A stretch of DNA of 64,000 bases, taken from Methylobacillus methanolivorans (GTDB lineage: Bacteria > Pseudomonadota > Gammaproteobacteria > Burkholderiales > Methylophilaceae). Every line of letters begins with the position of its first letter. Positions within the stretch are counted from its first letter, which is position 1. The stretch is from assembly GCF_020531845.1 (NCBI RefSeq), contig NZ_JAJAVF010000002.1:593543-657542 (forward strand), written 5' to 3'. Shown here piece by piece: positions 45,868-56,577 of this stretch. A program made the position numbers and the translations under genes. Under the pieces are notes generated by a model. That model did not search any database, was not told the origin of the DNA, and saw only the letters and a list, made by a program, of their open reading frames with translations.

Positions 45868-46235
45868 GCACCATGAAGATATGACACGTAATAGAACATG
45901 ACCGGGCTGAGCAGTAAATTCAGGATGCTCAGGCAATCCACTGCCTGGTGCAGGCGTAGCAGGTGGTGATGGCGTTGCAGAAAGCGCTGCCTAAACTGGC
46001 TCCCATCTTCTTTTTTCACAGTCTTGATATCAAAGATGTAGCGATCGGTGATGAAGTTTAGGCACATGGCGATGGCAGTGCATAGCACCATGAAGCCCAA
46101 TGCAATGAAGAATACATAGGGATCATCAAGAATATCCGTCATCAAGAAGGCAATGATCGGAAAAATATAGCCAACAAGCAGCATAAAGAAGCTTGAATAA
46201 ACATATCGCCTGGCCAGGGCTCTGAGCTCACTCAT
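45846..46235 (-). CDS. Small membrane protein of unknown function (129 aa)
   Basis: 129 aa from an ATG directly preceded by a run of seven C (G7 at 46237-46243 on the plus strand) and no Shine-Dalgarno; the frame is open upstream to a TTG at 46304. Three likely membrane helices (SSFFMLLVGYIFPIIAFLM, YVFFIALGFMVLCTAIAMCL, ILNLLLSPVMFYYVSYL) with a basic His/Arg-rich loop (RQRFLQRHHHLLRLHQ). No family recognised. Convergent with the LysE gene. Confidence 0.6.
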   Translation of the reverse strand: MSELRALARRYVYSSFFMLLVGYIFPIIAFLMTDILDDPYVFFIALGFMVLCTAIAMCLNFITDRYIFDIKTVKKEDGSQFRQRFLQRHHHLLRLHQAVDCLSILNLLLSPVMFYYVSYLHGAHIVSIG

Positions 46236-46392
46236 CGGGGGGGAAGGGAGGTAAATGGCAATGCGTGAATATATCACTTCAGCCCGATCTACGGGGATAG
46301 CCAAGCGAGATATTTAGCGTGGCTAAATCAATTCCATTACCTTTTTATCACTGCTAATGGCTAATCGATGAGGTGTGTCGATGGCATCAAGC

Positions 46393-48570
46393 TTACGTCG
46401 GCTGAATGATGATGCCTCCTAGAGGCGGGAGTGTGACCAATAACGATTGCTGGTGATCCATCCAGGCTTGTGGCTCCGTTTGCAAGCCATTGCCGTTGCC
46501 TTGGTTGCTACCGCCATAATATCCCGCATCGCTATTGAAGATTTCCTGATAATGCCCGGCGTAAGGTACGCCAATCCGGTACCCGCTTCGCAATACCGGG
46601 GTAAAGTTGAGTAGCACCAGCACGATGCTGCCATCCCTGCCGCGACGCAAATAGGTGAGGATGGATTGATCGCTGTCATTGCAATCTATCCATTCAAAGC
46701 CCTGAGGATCAAAGTCGAGCTCATGCAGTGCAGGCAATTGGCGATAGAGGTGGGATAAATCCCGGTTCAAGTGTTGCACACCTTGGTGCCAGTGCAGGTC
46801 TAGCAGTGGCCAATCCAGGCTGCTGTTGACGTTCCATTCTCGCCCTTGTGCCAGTTCATTGCCCATGAAATTGAGCTTTTTGCCGGACATGGTCATTTGG
46901 TAAGTCATGAGCAGGCGCAAGTTGGCAAACTTCTGCCACGCATCGCCAGGCATTTTATCCAGCAGAGATCGCTTGCCATGTACAACTTCATCATGCGAGA
47001 ACGGCAAGACAAAGTTCTCGCTATAGGCATACAGCTGGCCAAAGGTGAGTTTGTCGTGATAGTAGCGGCGGTGAATGGGATCATGCGCGATGTAAGCCAG
47101 CGTATCGTTCATCCAGCCCATATTCCACTTCATGGAAAATCCCAGCCCCCCAAGATAGACCGGACGTGAAATCATAGGCCAGGAGGTGGATTCTTCGGCA
47201 ATCGTCAGGGCTCCTGGGAAATCCTCATGTACCATGATGTTGAGCTGTTTGAGGAAATCGATGGCCTCCAGGTTTTCACGCCCGCCATGTCGATTAGGCA
47301 GCCATTCGCCAGGCTTGCGCGAATAGTCGAGGTAAAGCATGGAGGCGACGGCATCCACGCGTAGGCCGTCAATGTGGAACTCTGAGAGCCAGTAATGAGC
47401 GCTCGCCAGCAAGAAATTACGTACCTCATTGCGACCATAGTTGAAGATGTAGGTGCCCCAATCCTGATGTTCACCTAACCGTGGATCTTCATGTTCAAAC
47501 AAAGCTGAGCCATCAAAACGTGCCAAGGCCCAATCATCTTTGGGGAAATGTCCAGGAACCCAGTCTAGGATGACGCTTATCCCTGCCTGATGGCAGTGGT
47601 CGATGAAGTAACGCAGGTCATCTGGGCTCCCAAAGCGATTGGTCGCGGCAAAATACCCCGTCGTTTGATAACCCCATGATTCGTTGAGTGGGTGCTCGGA
47701 AACTGGCAATAGCTCAATGTGCGTATAGCCCATTTCCTGAGCATAAGGCACCAATTCATGGGCAAGCTCGCGGTAGCTCAGGAATCCGCCCGCATTATTG
47801 CGACGCCATGAGCCAAGATGAACTTCATAGCAGTTGAAAGGCGCATGCAACCAATCGGCCTGCGCACGCTGCTGTAGCCACTTTGCATCCTGCCAGGTGT
47901 GGTGGCCATTGTCAGTGATTTTTGCTGCTGTGCCTGGGCGTGCTTCAAAGCTGAAACCGTAAGGGTCAGTCTTGGTCAACACCTGCCCGCTATGGCGATT
48001 GCGTATCTCGAATTTATAGAGGTCGCTGGTGGTAAGCTCGGGAATGAAGAGTTCCCAGACGCCGCTGCTGCCATGGACACGCATCTGGTGGATACGGCCA
48101 TCCCAGTGGTTGAAGTTGCCGATGACGCTGACGCGTTCTGCACTTGGTGCCCAGACCACGAACCTCACGCCATTGACACCTTGTTGCTCACACAAGTGTG
48201 CGCCAAAGGTACGGTAAGCCTGTTTCAGGCGGCCTTCGCCGAACAGGTATAACTCATCTGGTGACAAGGCAGTCCAGAATGAATAGGGGTCATGCGTTTC
48301 CCATTGGTGTCCTTGCTTCTCTAGCTTGATGCGGCAAGGCACATGCGGTGGAGTGCTGCCTTTCCATTCAAACAGCCCGGCATCATGGCTAAGCTTTAGC
48401 GGTTCCCAGCCTGATGTAGTTTGTAGCCATATTTTTTCTGCAAATGGCTGGAATACGCGCAGGACATACTGGTTCTGGACTTGATGCAGTCCAAGATAGG
48501 CAAATGGATCATGGTGCCGCGCATTGAGTATGTGGCTAAGCTGAGGGTCTTGCTTGGTTTTGGTCAACAT
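46393..48570 (-). CDS. glgB: 1,4-alpha-glucan branching enzyme
   Basis: 725 aa, normal length. N-terminal CBM48 domains (about 20-230), then the GH13 barrel: [18 protein letters not shown] with the nucleophile Asp, [10 protein letters not shown] with the acid/base Glu, and [12 protein letters not shown] with the third carboxylate. It makes alpha-1,6 branches in glycogen. Divergent from glgC across 201 bp. Confidence 0.96.
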   Translation of the reverse strand: MLTKTKQDPQLSHILNARHHDPFAYLGLHQVQNQYVLRVFQPFAEKIWLQTTSGWEPLKLSHDAGLFEWKGSTPPHVPCRIKLEKQGHQWETHDPYSFWTALSPDELYLFGEGRLKQAYRTFGAHLCEQQGVNGVRFVVWAPSAERVSVIGNFNHWDGRIHQMRVHGSSGVWELFIPELTTSDLYKFEIRNRHSGQVLTKTDPYGFSFEARPGTAAKITDNGHHTWQDAKWLQQRAQADWLHAPFNCYEVHLGSWRRNNAGGFLSYRELAHELVPYAQEMGYTHIELLPVSEHPLNESWGYQTTGYFAATNRFGSPDDLRYFIDHCHQAGISVILDWVPGHFPKDDWALARFDGSALFEHEDPRLGEHQDWGTYIFNYGRNEVRNFLLASAHYWLSEFHIDGLRVDAVASMLYLDYSRKPGEWLPNRHGGRENLEAIDFLKQLNIMVHEDFPGALTIAEESTSWPMISRPVYLGGLGFSMKWNMGWMNDTLAYIAHDPIHRRYYHDKLTFGQLYAYSENFVLPFSHDEVVHGKRSLLDKMPGDAWQKFANLRLLMTYQMTMSGKKLNFMGNELAQGREWNVNSSLDWPLLDLHWHQGVQHLNRDLSHLYRQLPALHELDFDPQGFEWIDCNDSDQSILTYLRRGRDGSIVLVLLNFTPVLRSGYRIGVPYAGHYQEIFNSDAGYYGGSNQGNGNGLQTEPQAWMDHQQSLLVTLPPLGGIIIQPT

Positions 48571-48771
48571 GGGATTCCAGTACTCTGCAGAGATGGTAAG
48601 TTTCCTAAGCGCTAGCTGGGAAGCGCTTTTCCAGTCATTTGCCTATAGCTTAGTAAGAGGCTTCGTGCCTATAATGGTTCTACAGAAGCTGAAATAGATC
48701 AATGCGAATAGGCCCGGTTCGCACCCTGTTGTTACAACGTATGTCCAAACTATAAATCAGGAGGGGCAAAA

Positions 48772-50055
48772 ATGCAGCAGCATGAATTGAGTTCTTCTCG
48801 TTTTGTGAGCACTTTGACCAAGAACACGGTCGCGCTCATCCTCGCTGGCGGTAAAGGCAGCCGTCTCAGGGATCTGACTAACTGGACCGCCAAACCAGCC
48901 GTACCATTTGGCGGCAAGTTCCGCATCATTGATTTTCCTTTGTCCAACTGCATCAATTCCGGCATTCGACGCATTGGCGTGGTGACGCAGTACAAGGCGC
49001 ATACACTGATCCAGCATATCCAGCGCGGCTGGGGTTTCTTGCGTGGCGAGTTCAACGAATTTGTCGAGCTATTGCCAGCCCAGCAGCGCATTCAGGAGGA
49101 GTGGTATAAAGGTACGGCTGATGCGGTATTCCAGAACCTGGACATCTTGCGCCAGACCAGTGCGGAATTCGTTCTGATCCTTGCTGGCGATCATATTTAC
49201 AAGATGGATTACGGTCAGATGTTGGCGGCCCACGTGCGCAACAAGGCAGATATGACAGTGGCCTGCATCAATGTGCCCCTGAAGGAGGCTAGCGCCTTTG
49301 GTGTCATGGGGGTAGATGAACATGACAGGGTCGTGGATTTCAAGGAAAAGCCTGCCAATCCTGACGGTTTGCCTGATGATCCAGAACATGCCTTGGCCAG
49401 CATGGGTATTTATGTATTCAATGCTGCTTTCCTCTACGAGCAATTAATCCGTGATGCTGACGATCCAAAGTCATCCCATGATTTTGGTCATGACATCATT
49501 CCTTACCTGATCAAGAAATACCGTGTGTTTGCCCATCGATTCACGGATAGCTGCGTCGGTGCAGCGGATGGTAACTATTACTGGCGCGATGTTGGTACGG
49601 TAGATGCTTATTGGGAAGCAAACATGGAGCTGACCAAGGTCGTCCCTGAGCTCAACCTTTATGACCGGCAATGGCCGATTTGGACTTATCAGGAGCAATT
49701 GCCGCCTGCCAAGTTCGTTTTTGATAATGAAGAGCGCCGTGGGCAGGCGACAGACTCGCTAATTTCAGGTGGTTGCATCGTGAGTGGCGCGAGCATCAGA
49801 AACTCTGTGCTGTTTTCGGATGTCAGGGTAAATAGCTACAGCAGCATCGAACATTCGGTAATCTTGCCCAAGGTCGATGTGGGGCGCCATGTGACATTAC
49901 GGCGCGTGGTGGTAGATAACGGTGCACGTATCCCCGATGGCATGGAAATCGGCATGAACCTGGAGCTGGACCGTAAGCGTTTTCACGTCACGGAGGAGGG
50001 CGTAGTGTTGGTCACGCCCGATATGTTGGGGCAAAGCCTGCACCATTTTCGTTGA
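48772..50055 (+). CDS. glgC: Glucose-1-phosphate adenylyltransferase
   Basis: 427 aa. Makes ADP-glucose from glucose-1-phosphate and ATP, the committed step of glycogen synthesis. [16 protein letters not shown] (about residue 24-39) binds the nucleotide, [12 protein letters not shown] and VDFKEKP bind glucose-1-phosphate, and a left-handed beta-helix forms the C-terminus. GGAGGGG precedes the ATG. Confidence 0.96.
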   Translation: MQQHELSSSRFVSTLTKNTVALILAGGKGSRLRDLTNWTAKPAVPFGGKFRIIDFPLSNCINSGIRRIGVVTQYKAHTLIQHIQRGWGFLRGEFNEFVELLPAQQRIQEEWYKGTADAVFQNLDILRQTSAEFVLILAGDHIYKMDYGQMLAAHVRNKADMTVACINVPLKEASAFGVMGVDEHDRVVDFKEKPANPDGLPDDPEHALASMGIYVFNAAFLYEQLIRDADDPKSSHDFGHDIIPYLIKKYRVFAHRFTDSCVGAADGNYYWRDVGTVDAYWEANMELTKVVPELNLYDRQWPIWTYQEQLPPAKFVFDNEERRGQATDSLISGGCIVSGASIRNSVLFSDVRVNSYSSIEHSVILPKVDVGRHVTLRRVVVDNGARIPDGMEIGMNLELDRKRFHVTEEGVVLVTPDMLGQSLHHFR

Positions 50056-50127
50056 CCTTTAAACCCGGCGCAGATCGGGCAGCATGATCAAGACTTTATT
50101 TACGAGTAACAACAAGTAAAGGGTGAT

Positions 50128-51870
50128 ATGACTGCATCGCTTCCAAAGCTGTACCTTAATCTGTATTGGCACATGCACCAGCCGGATTACCGCGACATTA
50201 CCAGCGGTGAATATGTGCTGCCCTGGACGTATCTGCATGCCATCAAGGATTACACGGATATGGCCTATCATCTGGAAAGCAATCCAGGTGCGCGGGTCAG
50301 CTTCAACTTTGTGCCAGTGCTACTGGATCAACTGGAGGATTACGTCGAGCAGTTTGACAGTGGCAATATCCGTGACCCTTTGCTAGCCCTGCTTGCCAAG
50401 GATGAGATGAAGTCGCTGACCCAGGATGAGCGTTGCCTGATCCTGCATAGCTGCTTCAAGGGGCATCATGAAAAAATGCTCGCACCCTTCGAGCATTACC
50501 AGTGCCTCTACAATATGTACGTCAAGCTCGAGCCGCACGGCAAGAGCATGTTCAATTATCTTTCAGGCCAATACATGGCTGATTTGCTGGTCTGGTATCA
50601 CCTGGCCTGGACCGGCGAAAGTGTGCGGCGTAATAGCCCCGAAGTGCAGGCACTCATGAATAAGGGGAGCCAGTTCACGCCAGAAGATAGGCAAACCTTG
50701 TTCAAGTTGATTGCCACACTGATGCGCGACCTGATTCCCCGTTATCGGGCGCTGGAATCTGCAGGGCAGATCGAGATTTCCACAACGCCGCATTACCATC
50801 CCATCCTGCCTTTGTTGCTGGATTTTCGATCTACGCGCGATGCCATGCCCTATGCGCCATTGCCGCATTATCAGCATTATCCGCACGGCAAGCAGCGCGC
50901 ACGCCTGCATATCGAAGAAGCGCAGGTTTCGCACCAGCGCCGCTTCGGCAAGCCAGCCAATGGCATGTGGCCAGCGGAAGGTGCAGTGTCACACGATGCC
51001 TTGTTGCTGCTGGCTGAACATGGTGTGAGCTGGACGGCAACGGGTGAAGGCGTGTTGGCGAATAGTTTGTATAAATCATTTGATCGCAGTGAGCTGCCGC
51101 CGCGACACGAATATCTCTACAAGCCTTATCGGGTGGGTAATGCTGAGCATGAGATTCTTTGCTTTTTCCGTGATGATCACTTGTCGGACAAAATTGGGTT
51201 CGAGTATGCCAACCAGCATGCGGATAATGCTGTCGCCGACTTTATCGGCAGCCTGGAAGCTATCTATGCCCAGAGTAACGGCGAGCAATCTCCTGTGGTC
51301 AGCGTGATTCTCGATGGTGAAAATGCTTGGGAATATTATCCTTACAACGGCTATTACTTCCTTAGCCAGCTTTATGCCGCATTGAGCCAGCATGAGCATA
51401 TTGTCATGTTGACGCCTAGCGAGCTGGCTGAGCGCTCCCTGAATGGCAGCTTGCCACTGAGTGAGTTGCCAGCTGTGGCTGCAGGTAGTTGGGTATATGG
51501 CAGCTTTAGCACCTGGATCGGTAGTGCCGATAAAAACCGGGGCTGGGATTTGCTTTGTGCGGCCAAGGAGGTATTTGATAGTGTTACTCAGCAAGGGTTG
51601 TTGACGGAGAAGGAAACCCAGGCAGCCAGCAGGCAATTGGCGATTTGCGAAGGTTCTGATTGGTTTTGGTGGCTGGGAGATTACAACTCGGCCTTGAGCG
51701 TGAGCAGTTTTGATCAATTGTTCCGTCAAAACCTTGCCAATCTTTACAGACTCCTCAAGCATCCGGCCCCAAGTAACTTAGGCTTGGCAATCAGTAGTGG
51801 TGCAATTGACTCTACAGCCGCCAATGCCGGCACCATGCGCCGCGGCCAGGCTGCGGAATCACCCACTTAA
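50128..51870 (+). CDS. Glycoside hydrolase family 57 alpha-glucan enzyme
   Basis: 580 aa. GH57 motifs: HMHQP (residues 15-19), GMWPAEGAVS with the probable nucleophile Glu, and VILDGENAWEYYPYNG with the probable acid/base Asp. GH57 covers alpha-amylase, amylopullulanase, branching enzyme and glucanotransferase activities; which one applies cannot be settled by eye. It is 72 nt downstream of glgC and 22 nt upstream of a second GH57 gene. Confidence 0.9.
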   Translation: MTASLPKLYLNLYWHMHQPDYRDITSGEYVLPWTYLHAIKDYTDMAYHLESNPGARVSFNFVPVLLDQLEDYVEQFDSGNIRDPLLALLAKDEMKSLTQDERCLILHSCFKGHHEKMLAPFEHYQCLYNMYVKLEPHGKSMFNYLSGQYMADLLVWYHLAWTGESVRRNSPEVQALMNKGSQFTPEDRQTLFKLIATLMRDLIPRYRALESAGQIEISTTPHYHPILPLLLDFRSTRDAMPYAPLPHYQHYPHGKQRARLHIEEAQVSHQRRFGKPANGMWPAEGAVSHDALLLLAEHGVSWTATGEGVLANSLYKSFDRSELPPRHEYLYKPYRVGNAEHEILCFFRDDHLSDKIGFEYANQHADNAVADFIGSLEAIYAQSNGEQSPVVSVILDGENAWEYYPYNGYYFLSQLYAALSQHEHIVMLTPSELAERSLNGSLPLSELPAVAAGSWVYGSFSTWIGSADKNRGWDLLCAAKEVFDSVTQQGLLTEKETQAASRQLAICEGSDWFWWLGDYNSALSVSSFDQLFRQNLANLYRLLKHPAPSNLGLAISSGAIDSTAANAGTMRRGQAAESPT

Positions 51871-51892
51871 TCTCATCAAACAGGAGCAGGAA

Positions 51893-53914
51893 TTGGCTAG
51901 AACCATTGCATTGCTACTTGGTGTGCATGCCCACCAGCCAGTGGGTAATTTCGAAAGCGTGTTAGAAGATGCGCATGCCCGCTGCTATGGACCGTTTATC
52001 AGGGTGTTGCATGAGTATCCGGCGTTTCATTTTGCTATCCACATCAGTGGCTGGTTGCTGGAATACATGCTGGAACATTTCCCTGAAGATATGGTCTTGT
52101 TGCGAGAAATGGTGGAGCGCGGGCAGGCTGAGCTCTTTGGTGCTGGTTTCACTGAGCCTGTGCTGGCCTCTATTCCGGTTCAGGATAGAGTAGGGCAGAT
52201 CAATGTTCTTTCACGCTTTCTCAAGAGCGAACTGGGGCAAGCGCCGCAAGGCGCATGGTTGACGGAGCGTGTCTGGGAGTCAAGCGTGGTGCCTGCCCTG
52301 GCAGAGGGAGGCATTGAATATGTGACGGTTGATGATTACCACTTCATGTGTGCAGGCAAAGAGGCTGGTGTATTGAATGGTTTTTATACGACAGAGGAAG
52401 ATGGCCGTCATATCGACTTGTTCCCTATCTCCGAGGCATTGCGTTACCGCTTGCCCTTCTCACCTGCGGATGAGGTGGTGGCTTATCTTGAAAGCTTGGC
52501 AAGCGAAGATGGCCAGGCGGCTGCGGTGTACTTTGACGATATCGAGAAATTCGGTATCTGGCCTGAGACTTATCAGTGGGTATATGAACGTGGCTGGTTG
52601 CGCCAATTCATAGAGGGCGTGCTGCATTCAGATGTGATCAAACCTATGCGCTATGCCGACTACCACCAGCGTGCGCGGACAAAAGGCATTGTCTATTTGC
52701 CCACTACCTCTTATATCGAGATGAATGAGTGGACATTGCCGGTGCCTGCTGCCCACCATTATGCGGACTTGGTTGCCCAAGAGCGGGAGCACCAACGATA
52801 TGAAGTGACCAAGCCATTCGTGCGTGGCGGCATCTGGCGCAATTTTCTTATGCGCTATCCAGAGTCCAACTGGATGCATAAGCGCATGTTGGGCTTATCC
52901 AAGCGTTATCACAGCCTGAAGCCCAGCCAACACAGTGTCGAGATGCTGAAGCTGCTGTATGAGGCCCAGGCTAATGATGCCTACTGGCACGGCTTGTTTG
53001 GCGGCCTTTACCTGCCTCACTTACGTCGTGCCGTCTACCATGCCATCATCAGGCTGGAGGGTTTGCTTGACCAAGTGGATAAGCGTGCGGCAACAGAGAT
53101 CGTAGACATCGATATTGATGGATACGATGAACTGTTGATCCAGAACGGGATAGTGCAAGCAGTGATAAAGCTAGATGATGCCGCTGCGATCGTTGAGCTT
53201 GATAGCTATACATTGCATCATAATTTTGGTGATACGCTGACGCGGCAGGCGGAGCATTACCATCGCAAGATTCACGCTGCGCCAGAACATCACCAGCCAG
53301 GTGAGGGGATTGCCAATCCTCATGAGCAAATGGGTTCCAAGCATGAAATCCTGCCTGGTGATCTTGAAATCGATCTTTACCGCAAGGCCTTGTTCCATGA
53401 TAGTTGGCTGGATCAAGGCGCTAATATTCCGCTGCGATACCAGCGAGAAAATGCAGAAGCCATTCGCTTTGTCGGACATTTGCCTGATGGCTCTGCTCCC
53501 ATTTTGTACAAGCAATACAAGCTTGAACAAGAGACATTGCAAGTCCGCTATCAATTACAAGAGGGTATGCAGGTTTCAGGCAGACTGCGTGTTGAGATCA
53601 ATCTTGCCATGCCTAGTTGTGATGGCCCTGCCGGACGTTTCCGCCAGGGGCAGGAAATTTTGGGTGGCTTTGGCCAAGCGTTGAGTCAAGATGACTGGCA
53701 GGAGTTATTTCTGGATGACGATGTGTTGGGTGGTACCTTGCACCTGCAAACTAATGCTCCGGCGAATTATTTCAGCTATCCACATTTTTCCGTTTCTCAA
53801 TCTGAAGCCGGGTTTGAAAAAATCATGCAAGCTGTGACGATCGTGTTGGAATGGCATCATGAGCAGTTAATTGATGGTATAAGCGTGAAATTAAAATTTA
53901 TTAAAAACAACTAA
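51893..53914 (+). CDS. GH57 4-alpha-glucanotransferase-like enzyme (DUF1925/1926 tail)
   Basis: 673 aa from a TTG with AGGAGCAGG in front (51893), 22 nt after the preceding stop; a GTG at 51797 would overlap that gene and lacks a site. HAHQP at residues 12-16; WLTERVWE places the nucleophile Glu near residue 125 and VYFDDIEKFG the acid/base Asp near 215, close to Glu123 and Asp214 of the Thermococcus litoralis enzyme. The C-terminal half matches the beta-sandwich region of that group (length 659 there). It moves maltodextrin chains between alpha-glucans. Confidence 0.88.
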   Translation: MARTIALLLGVHAHQPVGNFESVLEDAHARCYGPFIRVLHEYPAFHFAIHISGWLLEYMLEHFPEDMVLLREMVERGQAELFGAGFTEPVLASIPVQDRVGQINVLSRFLKSELGQAPQGAWLTERVWESSVVPALAEGGIEYVTVDDYHFMCAGKEAGVLNGFYTTEEDGRHIDLFPISEALRYRLPFSPADEVVAYLESLASEDGQAAAVYFDDIEKFGIWPETYQWVYERGWLRQFIEGVLHSDVIKPMRYADYHQRARTKGIVYLPTTSYIEMNEWTLPVPAAHHYADLVAQEREHQRYEVTKPFVRGGIWRNFLMRYPESNWMHKRMLGLSKRYHSLKPSQHSVEMLKLLYEAQANDAYWHGLFGGLYLPHLRRAVYHAIIRLEGLLDQVDKRAATEIVDIDIDGYDELLIQNGIVQAVIKLDDAAAIVELDSYTLHHNFGDTLTRQAEHYHRKIHAAPEHHQPGEGIANPHEQMGSKHEILPGDLEIDLYRKALFHDSWLDQGANIPLRYQRENAEAIRFVGHLPDGSAPILYKQYKLEQETLQVRYQLQEGMQVSGRLRVEINLAMPSCDGPAGRFRQGQEILGGFGQALSQDDWQELFLDDDVLGGTLHLQTNAPANYFSYPHFSVSQSEAGFEKIMQAVTIVLEWHHEQLIDGISVKLKFIKNN

Positions 53915-53960
53915 TTGTTATTTACTCTGAATCTAATAGTTAATATGTGACTAAGGCTTT

Positions 53961-54881
53961 ATGGCAAAGTTAAACATAGGCGTGGATATTGGTGGCACCA
54001 ATCTCAGGGTAGGGGTGGTGCAAGATAAAAAAGTCATTCATGAACAAAGATTTCCTGCTGATTTTTCATCCATTTGCAAGCAGCATGCCTCGGCGATTGC
54101 GTTGCAGGAAATTCTCAGGATCAGTTTGTCGGCATTGCAGCAGGCAATGAAACAGTATCCTGACGTGAATGGTATCGGCATTGGTTTTCCCGGCTTTATT
54201 GACCCAGTGGCTGGGCATGTCGTGCAATCTCCCAATTTGCCAGGCTTGCGCCATGTCGATATTGCAGGGGAGCTTTCGCGATTGATCGGGTTGCCGGTCG
54301 TCATGGAGAATGATGCTCTGGTGGCGGCGTTTGGGGAATTCCTGCTATTGCCACAGGCTCCGCGCAGTATGGTCTATATTGGCCTGGGGACAGGGGTTGG
54401 TGGCGGGTTTATTCATGCCGCAAAACCTTATCCTGGCGAGCATGGTATTGCCATGGAAGTCGGTCACTTGATTACTGAGCCCAAGGGGCGCCTCTGTGGT
54501 TGCGGTAATCATGGGTGCCTGGAGCAATATGCTTCAGCTCCTGGTGTTTCCCTGAGCTACCACCAGGTGACAGGGGAAAGCCTTTCTGCGCAAGATATTG
54601 CAGAGCGAGCAGCACAAGGAGATAGTGCGGCGCTTGATGCCTATGCGCTTGCAGGTCGGCATCTTGGCTTGGCTATTGCCCACCTGGCAAAAATACTTGA
54701 CCCCGAGGTAGTGTTGATCGGGGGCGGAATGAGCCAGGCATGGCCATATTTTTCGCCGACACTGTTCCAACAGTTGCATGATGACTCTATTCCCGTACTG
54801 CGTGACAAAATTGATGTACGGGTATCCAATAGCAGTGATCAGGCAGGCATTATTGGGGCGGCGCATTTAGTTAATTATTGA
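53961..54881 (+). CDS. ROK-family sugar kinase (glucokinase or fructokinase)
   Basis: 306 aa. ATP-binding GVDIGGTNLRVGVV at the N-terminus, the catalytic Asp in VVMENDALVAAFGE and the zinc site CGCGNHGCLEQYAS are complete. It phosphorylates glucose or a related sugar, which suits the glucose released by the two GH57 enzymes upstream. 46 nt after the second GH57 gene and probably co-transcribed. Confidence 0.92.
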   Translation: MAKLNIGVDIGGTNLRVGVVQDKKVIHEQRFPADFSSICKQHASAIALQEILRISLSALQQAMKQYPDVNGIGIGFPGFIDPVAGHVVQSPNLPGLRHVDIAGELSRLIGLPVVMENDALVAAFGEFLLLPQAPRSMVYIGLGTGVGGGFIHAAKPYPGEHGIAMEVGHLITEPKGRLCGCGNHGCLEQYASAPGVSLSYHQVTGESLSAQDIAERAAQGDSAALDAYALAGRHLGLAIAHLAKILDPEVVLIGGGMSQAWPYFSPTLFQQLHDDSIPVLRDKIDVRVSNSSDQAGIIGAAHLVNY

Positions 54882-54942
54882 TCGTAATACACCTTCGTCC
54901 AAGATAGCGTTCACTCTATCTTACAAATAGAAACTACCTTAG

Positions 54943-54961
54943 AATAATAATAATTCGCATT
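54943..54961 (+). promoter_or_regulatory. Possible Fur box upstream of second ECF sigma gene
   Basis: AATAATAATAATTCGCATT resembles the Fur NAT(A/T)AT repeats in its first two hexamers and lies just 18 nt before the ATG of the sigma gene. Iron control of FecI-type sigma genes is common. The third hexamer is poor. Confidence 0.4.
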
Positions 54962-54978
54962 TTTTAACTATCCCATCT

Positions 54979-55491
54979 ATGAAAAATCCGCAGGCCTTGA
55001 GTCTGTGCGCCATCAGCCAGCTCTATACGGAGCATCATCGCTGGTTAGTGCAGTGGCTGTATCGCCATCTTGGCTGCCCGCATCATGCGGCTGACTTGGC
55101 TCAGGATACCTTCACCCGCCTCCTGACCGCGCGTGAACGGCTCTATATTGATGAAGCCAAGGCCTTGCTGACCGTAGTGGCCAAGGGGTTGGTGATTGAT
55201 TATTTCCGCAAATCAGCATTAGAGCAGGCATTTCAAGAGGCCCTGAGTCAATTGCCAGAGGCCGTTGTGCCATCGCCAGAAGCGCAAGCCCTGGCGATGG
55301 AGGCTGTGGTGGCGGTTGATAGAATGCTGGCCCAGTTGCCTAGTAAGGTGCGTCAGGCTTTCTTACTATCTCGTATTGATGGCCTGAACTATGGCGAAAT
55401 TGCACAGCAGCTGGATGTCTCTGTCAGCTCAGTGCAGCAATACATGATACGGGCATATGGTGCTTGTTACGCCGCTGCTTTCCCCGCTTGA
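54979..55491 (+). CDS. ECF sigma factor (FecI-like), second set
   Basis: 170 aa. Region 2 is LVQWLYRHLGCPHHAADLAQ with DTFTRLLTARERLY; region 4 is VRQAFLLSRIDGLNYGEIAQ with LDVSVSSVQQYM. Typical FecI group. The stop is followed within 3 nt by the fecR start, and a TonB receptor gene follows, forming a complete cell-surface signalling module. Confidence 0.94.
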   Translation: MKNPQALSLCAISQLYTEHHRWLVQWLYRHLGCPHHAADLAQDTFTRLLTARERLYIDEAKALLTVVAKGLVIDYFRKSALEQAFQEALSQLPEAVVPSPEAQALAMEAVVAVDRMLAQLPSKVRQAFLLSRIDGLNYGEIAQQLDVSVSSVQQYMIRAYGACYAAAFPA

Positions 55492-55494
55492 TTG

Positions 55495-56469
55495 ATGCAA
55501 GCTGCTCCTTCTCCACAGGTGATTGAGGAAGCCATCCGCTGGATGGTGATCTTGCAATCTGGTCACGCTAGCCCCGAAGATTATGAGGCTTGCGAGCGCT
55601 GGCAAGAGGCGCACCCACTACACCAGCTTGCCTGGGATCGTTTGGGACAACTTGATCAGCAGGTAAGGCAAATCCCTGCTCCACTGGCTAGAGCTACCTT
55701 GCATGACGAAAGGCGTATGAGCCAGCGCATGAATAACATGCTGCAACGTAGGCAGGTGCTCAAATTGGCAGTGTTGGTAGGAGGTAGCGCAGGGTTATTG
55801 GGCTTAGGGTACCAGAAGGTGCCATGGCGCCCGATGTTGGCGGATTACACAACCGCTGTTGGTGAAAGCAGGCATGTGGCATTGATGGATGCCACCGACA
55901 TTCACCTCAATACTGCCAGCGCTTTGGATGTTGATTATGATGCCAGCGTGCGACTATTACGCTTCTATCAAGGTGAAATCCTCTTGACCACGGGCCATCA
56001 GCAGGCATTTGCCCAGCGCAATTTTATTGTCGAAACCAGCCATGGTCAGATACGGGCATTAGGAACTCGCTTCCTGGTGCGTGACCATGAGAATGGCATA
56101 CTGGTCAGTGTCTTTGATGGAGCGGTTGAGGTGGTGGCAGCGGGGATGAAGCGTATCGTACAGGCCGGATATTCATTGGTTTTTAGTCGGCAACAGCTTG
56201 GCCCTTTGCTGGAAGCCAGCCGTGATAGCCTAGCCTGGCTGAATGGCGTTATCGTGTCGCGCAATATGAAGTTGATCTCATTGCTGCAAGAGTTGGAACG
56301 TTATCGCCATGGCACGATACGATGCGGCGCAGAGGTGGCCGAGTTGCGTATTTCCGGTGTATTCCCCGTTCATGATATCGACAAAGCGCTAGATGCCGTG
56401 GCAGATACGCTAGGTTTGGAGATCAAGCGCTCTTGGTTCTACCGGACCCAACTTGATCGCGTACGTTAA
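55495..56469 (+). CDS. FecR-type sigma regulator, second set
   Basis: 324 aa. N-terminal DUF4880-like part (AIRWMVILQSGHASPEDYEA), one membrane helix near residues 85-103 (LKLAVLVGGSAGLLGLGY), FecR domain (TAVGESRHVALMDATDIHLN), and a C-terminal receptor-binding part. Start ATG 3 nt after the sigma stop, translationally coupled. Carries the signal from the receptor encoded at 56578. Confidence 0.93.
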   Translation: MQAAPSPQVIEEAIRWMVILQSGHASPEDYEACERWQEAHPLHQLAWDRLGQLDQQVRQIPAPLARATLHDERRMSQRMNNMLQRRQVLKLAVLVGGSAGLLGLGYQKVPWRPMLADYTTAVGESRHVALMDATDIHLNTASALDVDYDASVRLLRFYQGEILLTTGHQQAFAQRNFIVETSHGQIRALGTRFLVRDHENGILVSVFDGAVEVVAAGMKRIVQAGYSLVFSRQQLGPLLEASRDSLAWLNGVIVSRNMKLISLLQELERYRHGTIRCGAEVAELRISGVFPVHDIDKALDAVADTLGLEIKRSWFYRTQLDRVR

Positions 56470-56577
56470 TTATCAGTCGCCACCATATTGCTCAATATTT
56501 TTTGCAGCGGACTGTAGTTTTTTATTCCTGCTTCGGTATGTCAGTTGAACCACTTCATTTTGATTGAGGAAACTATC

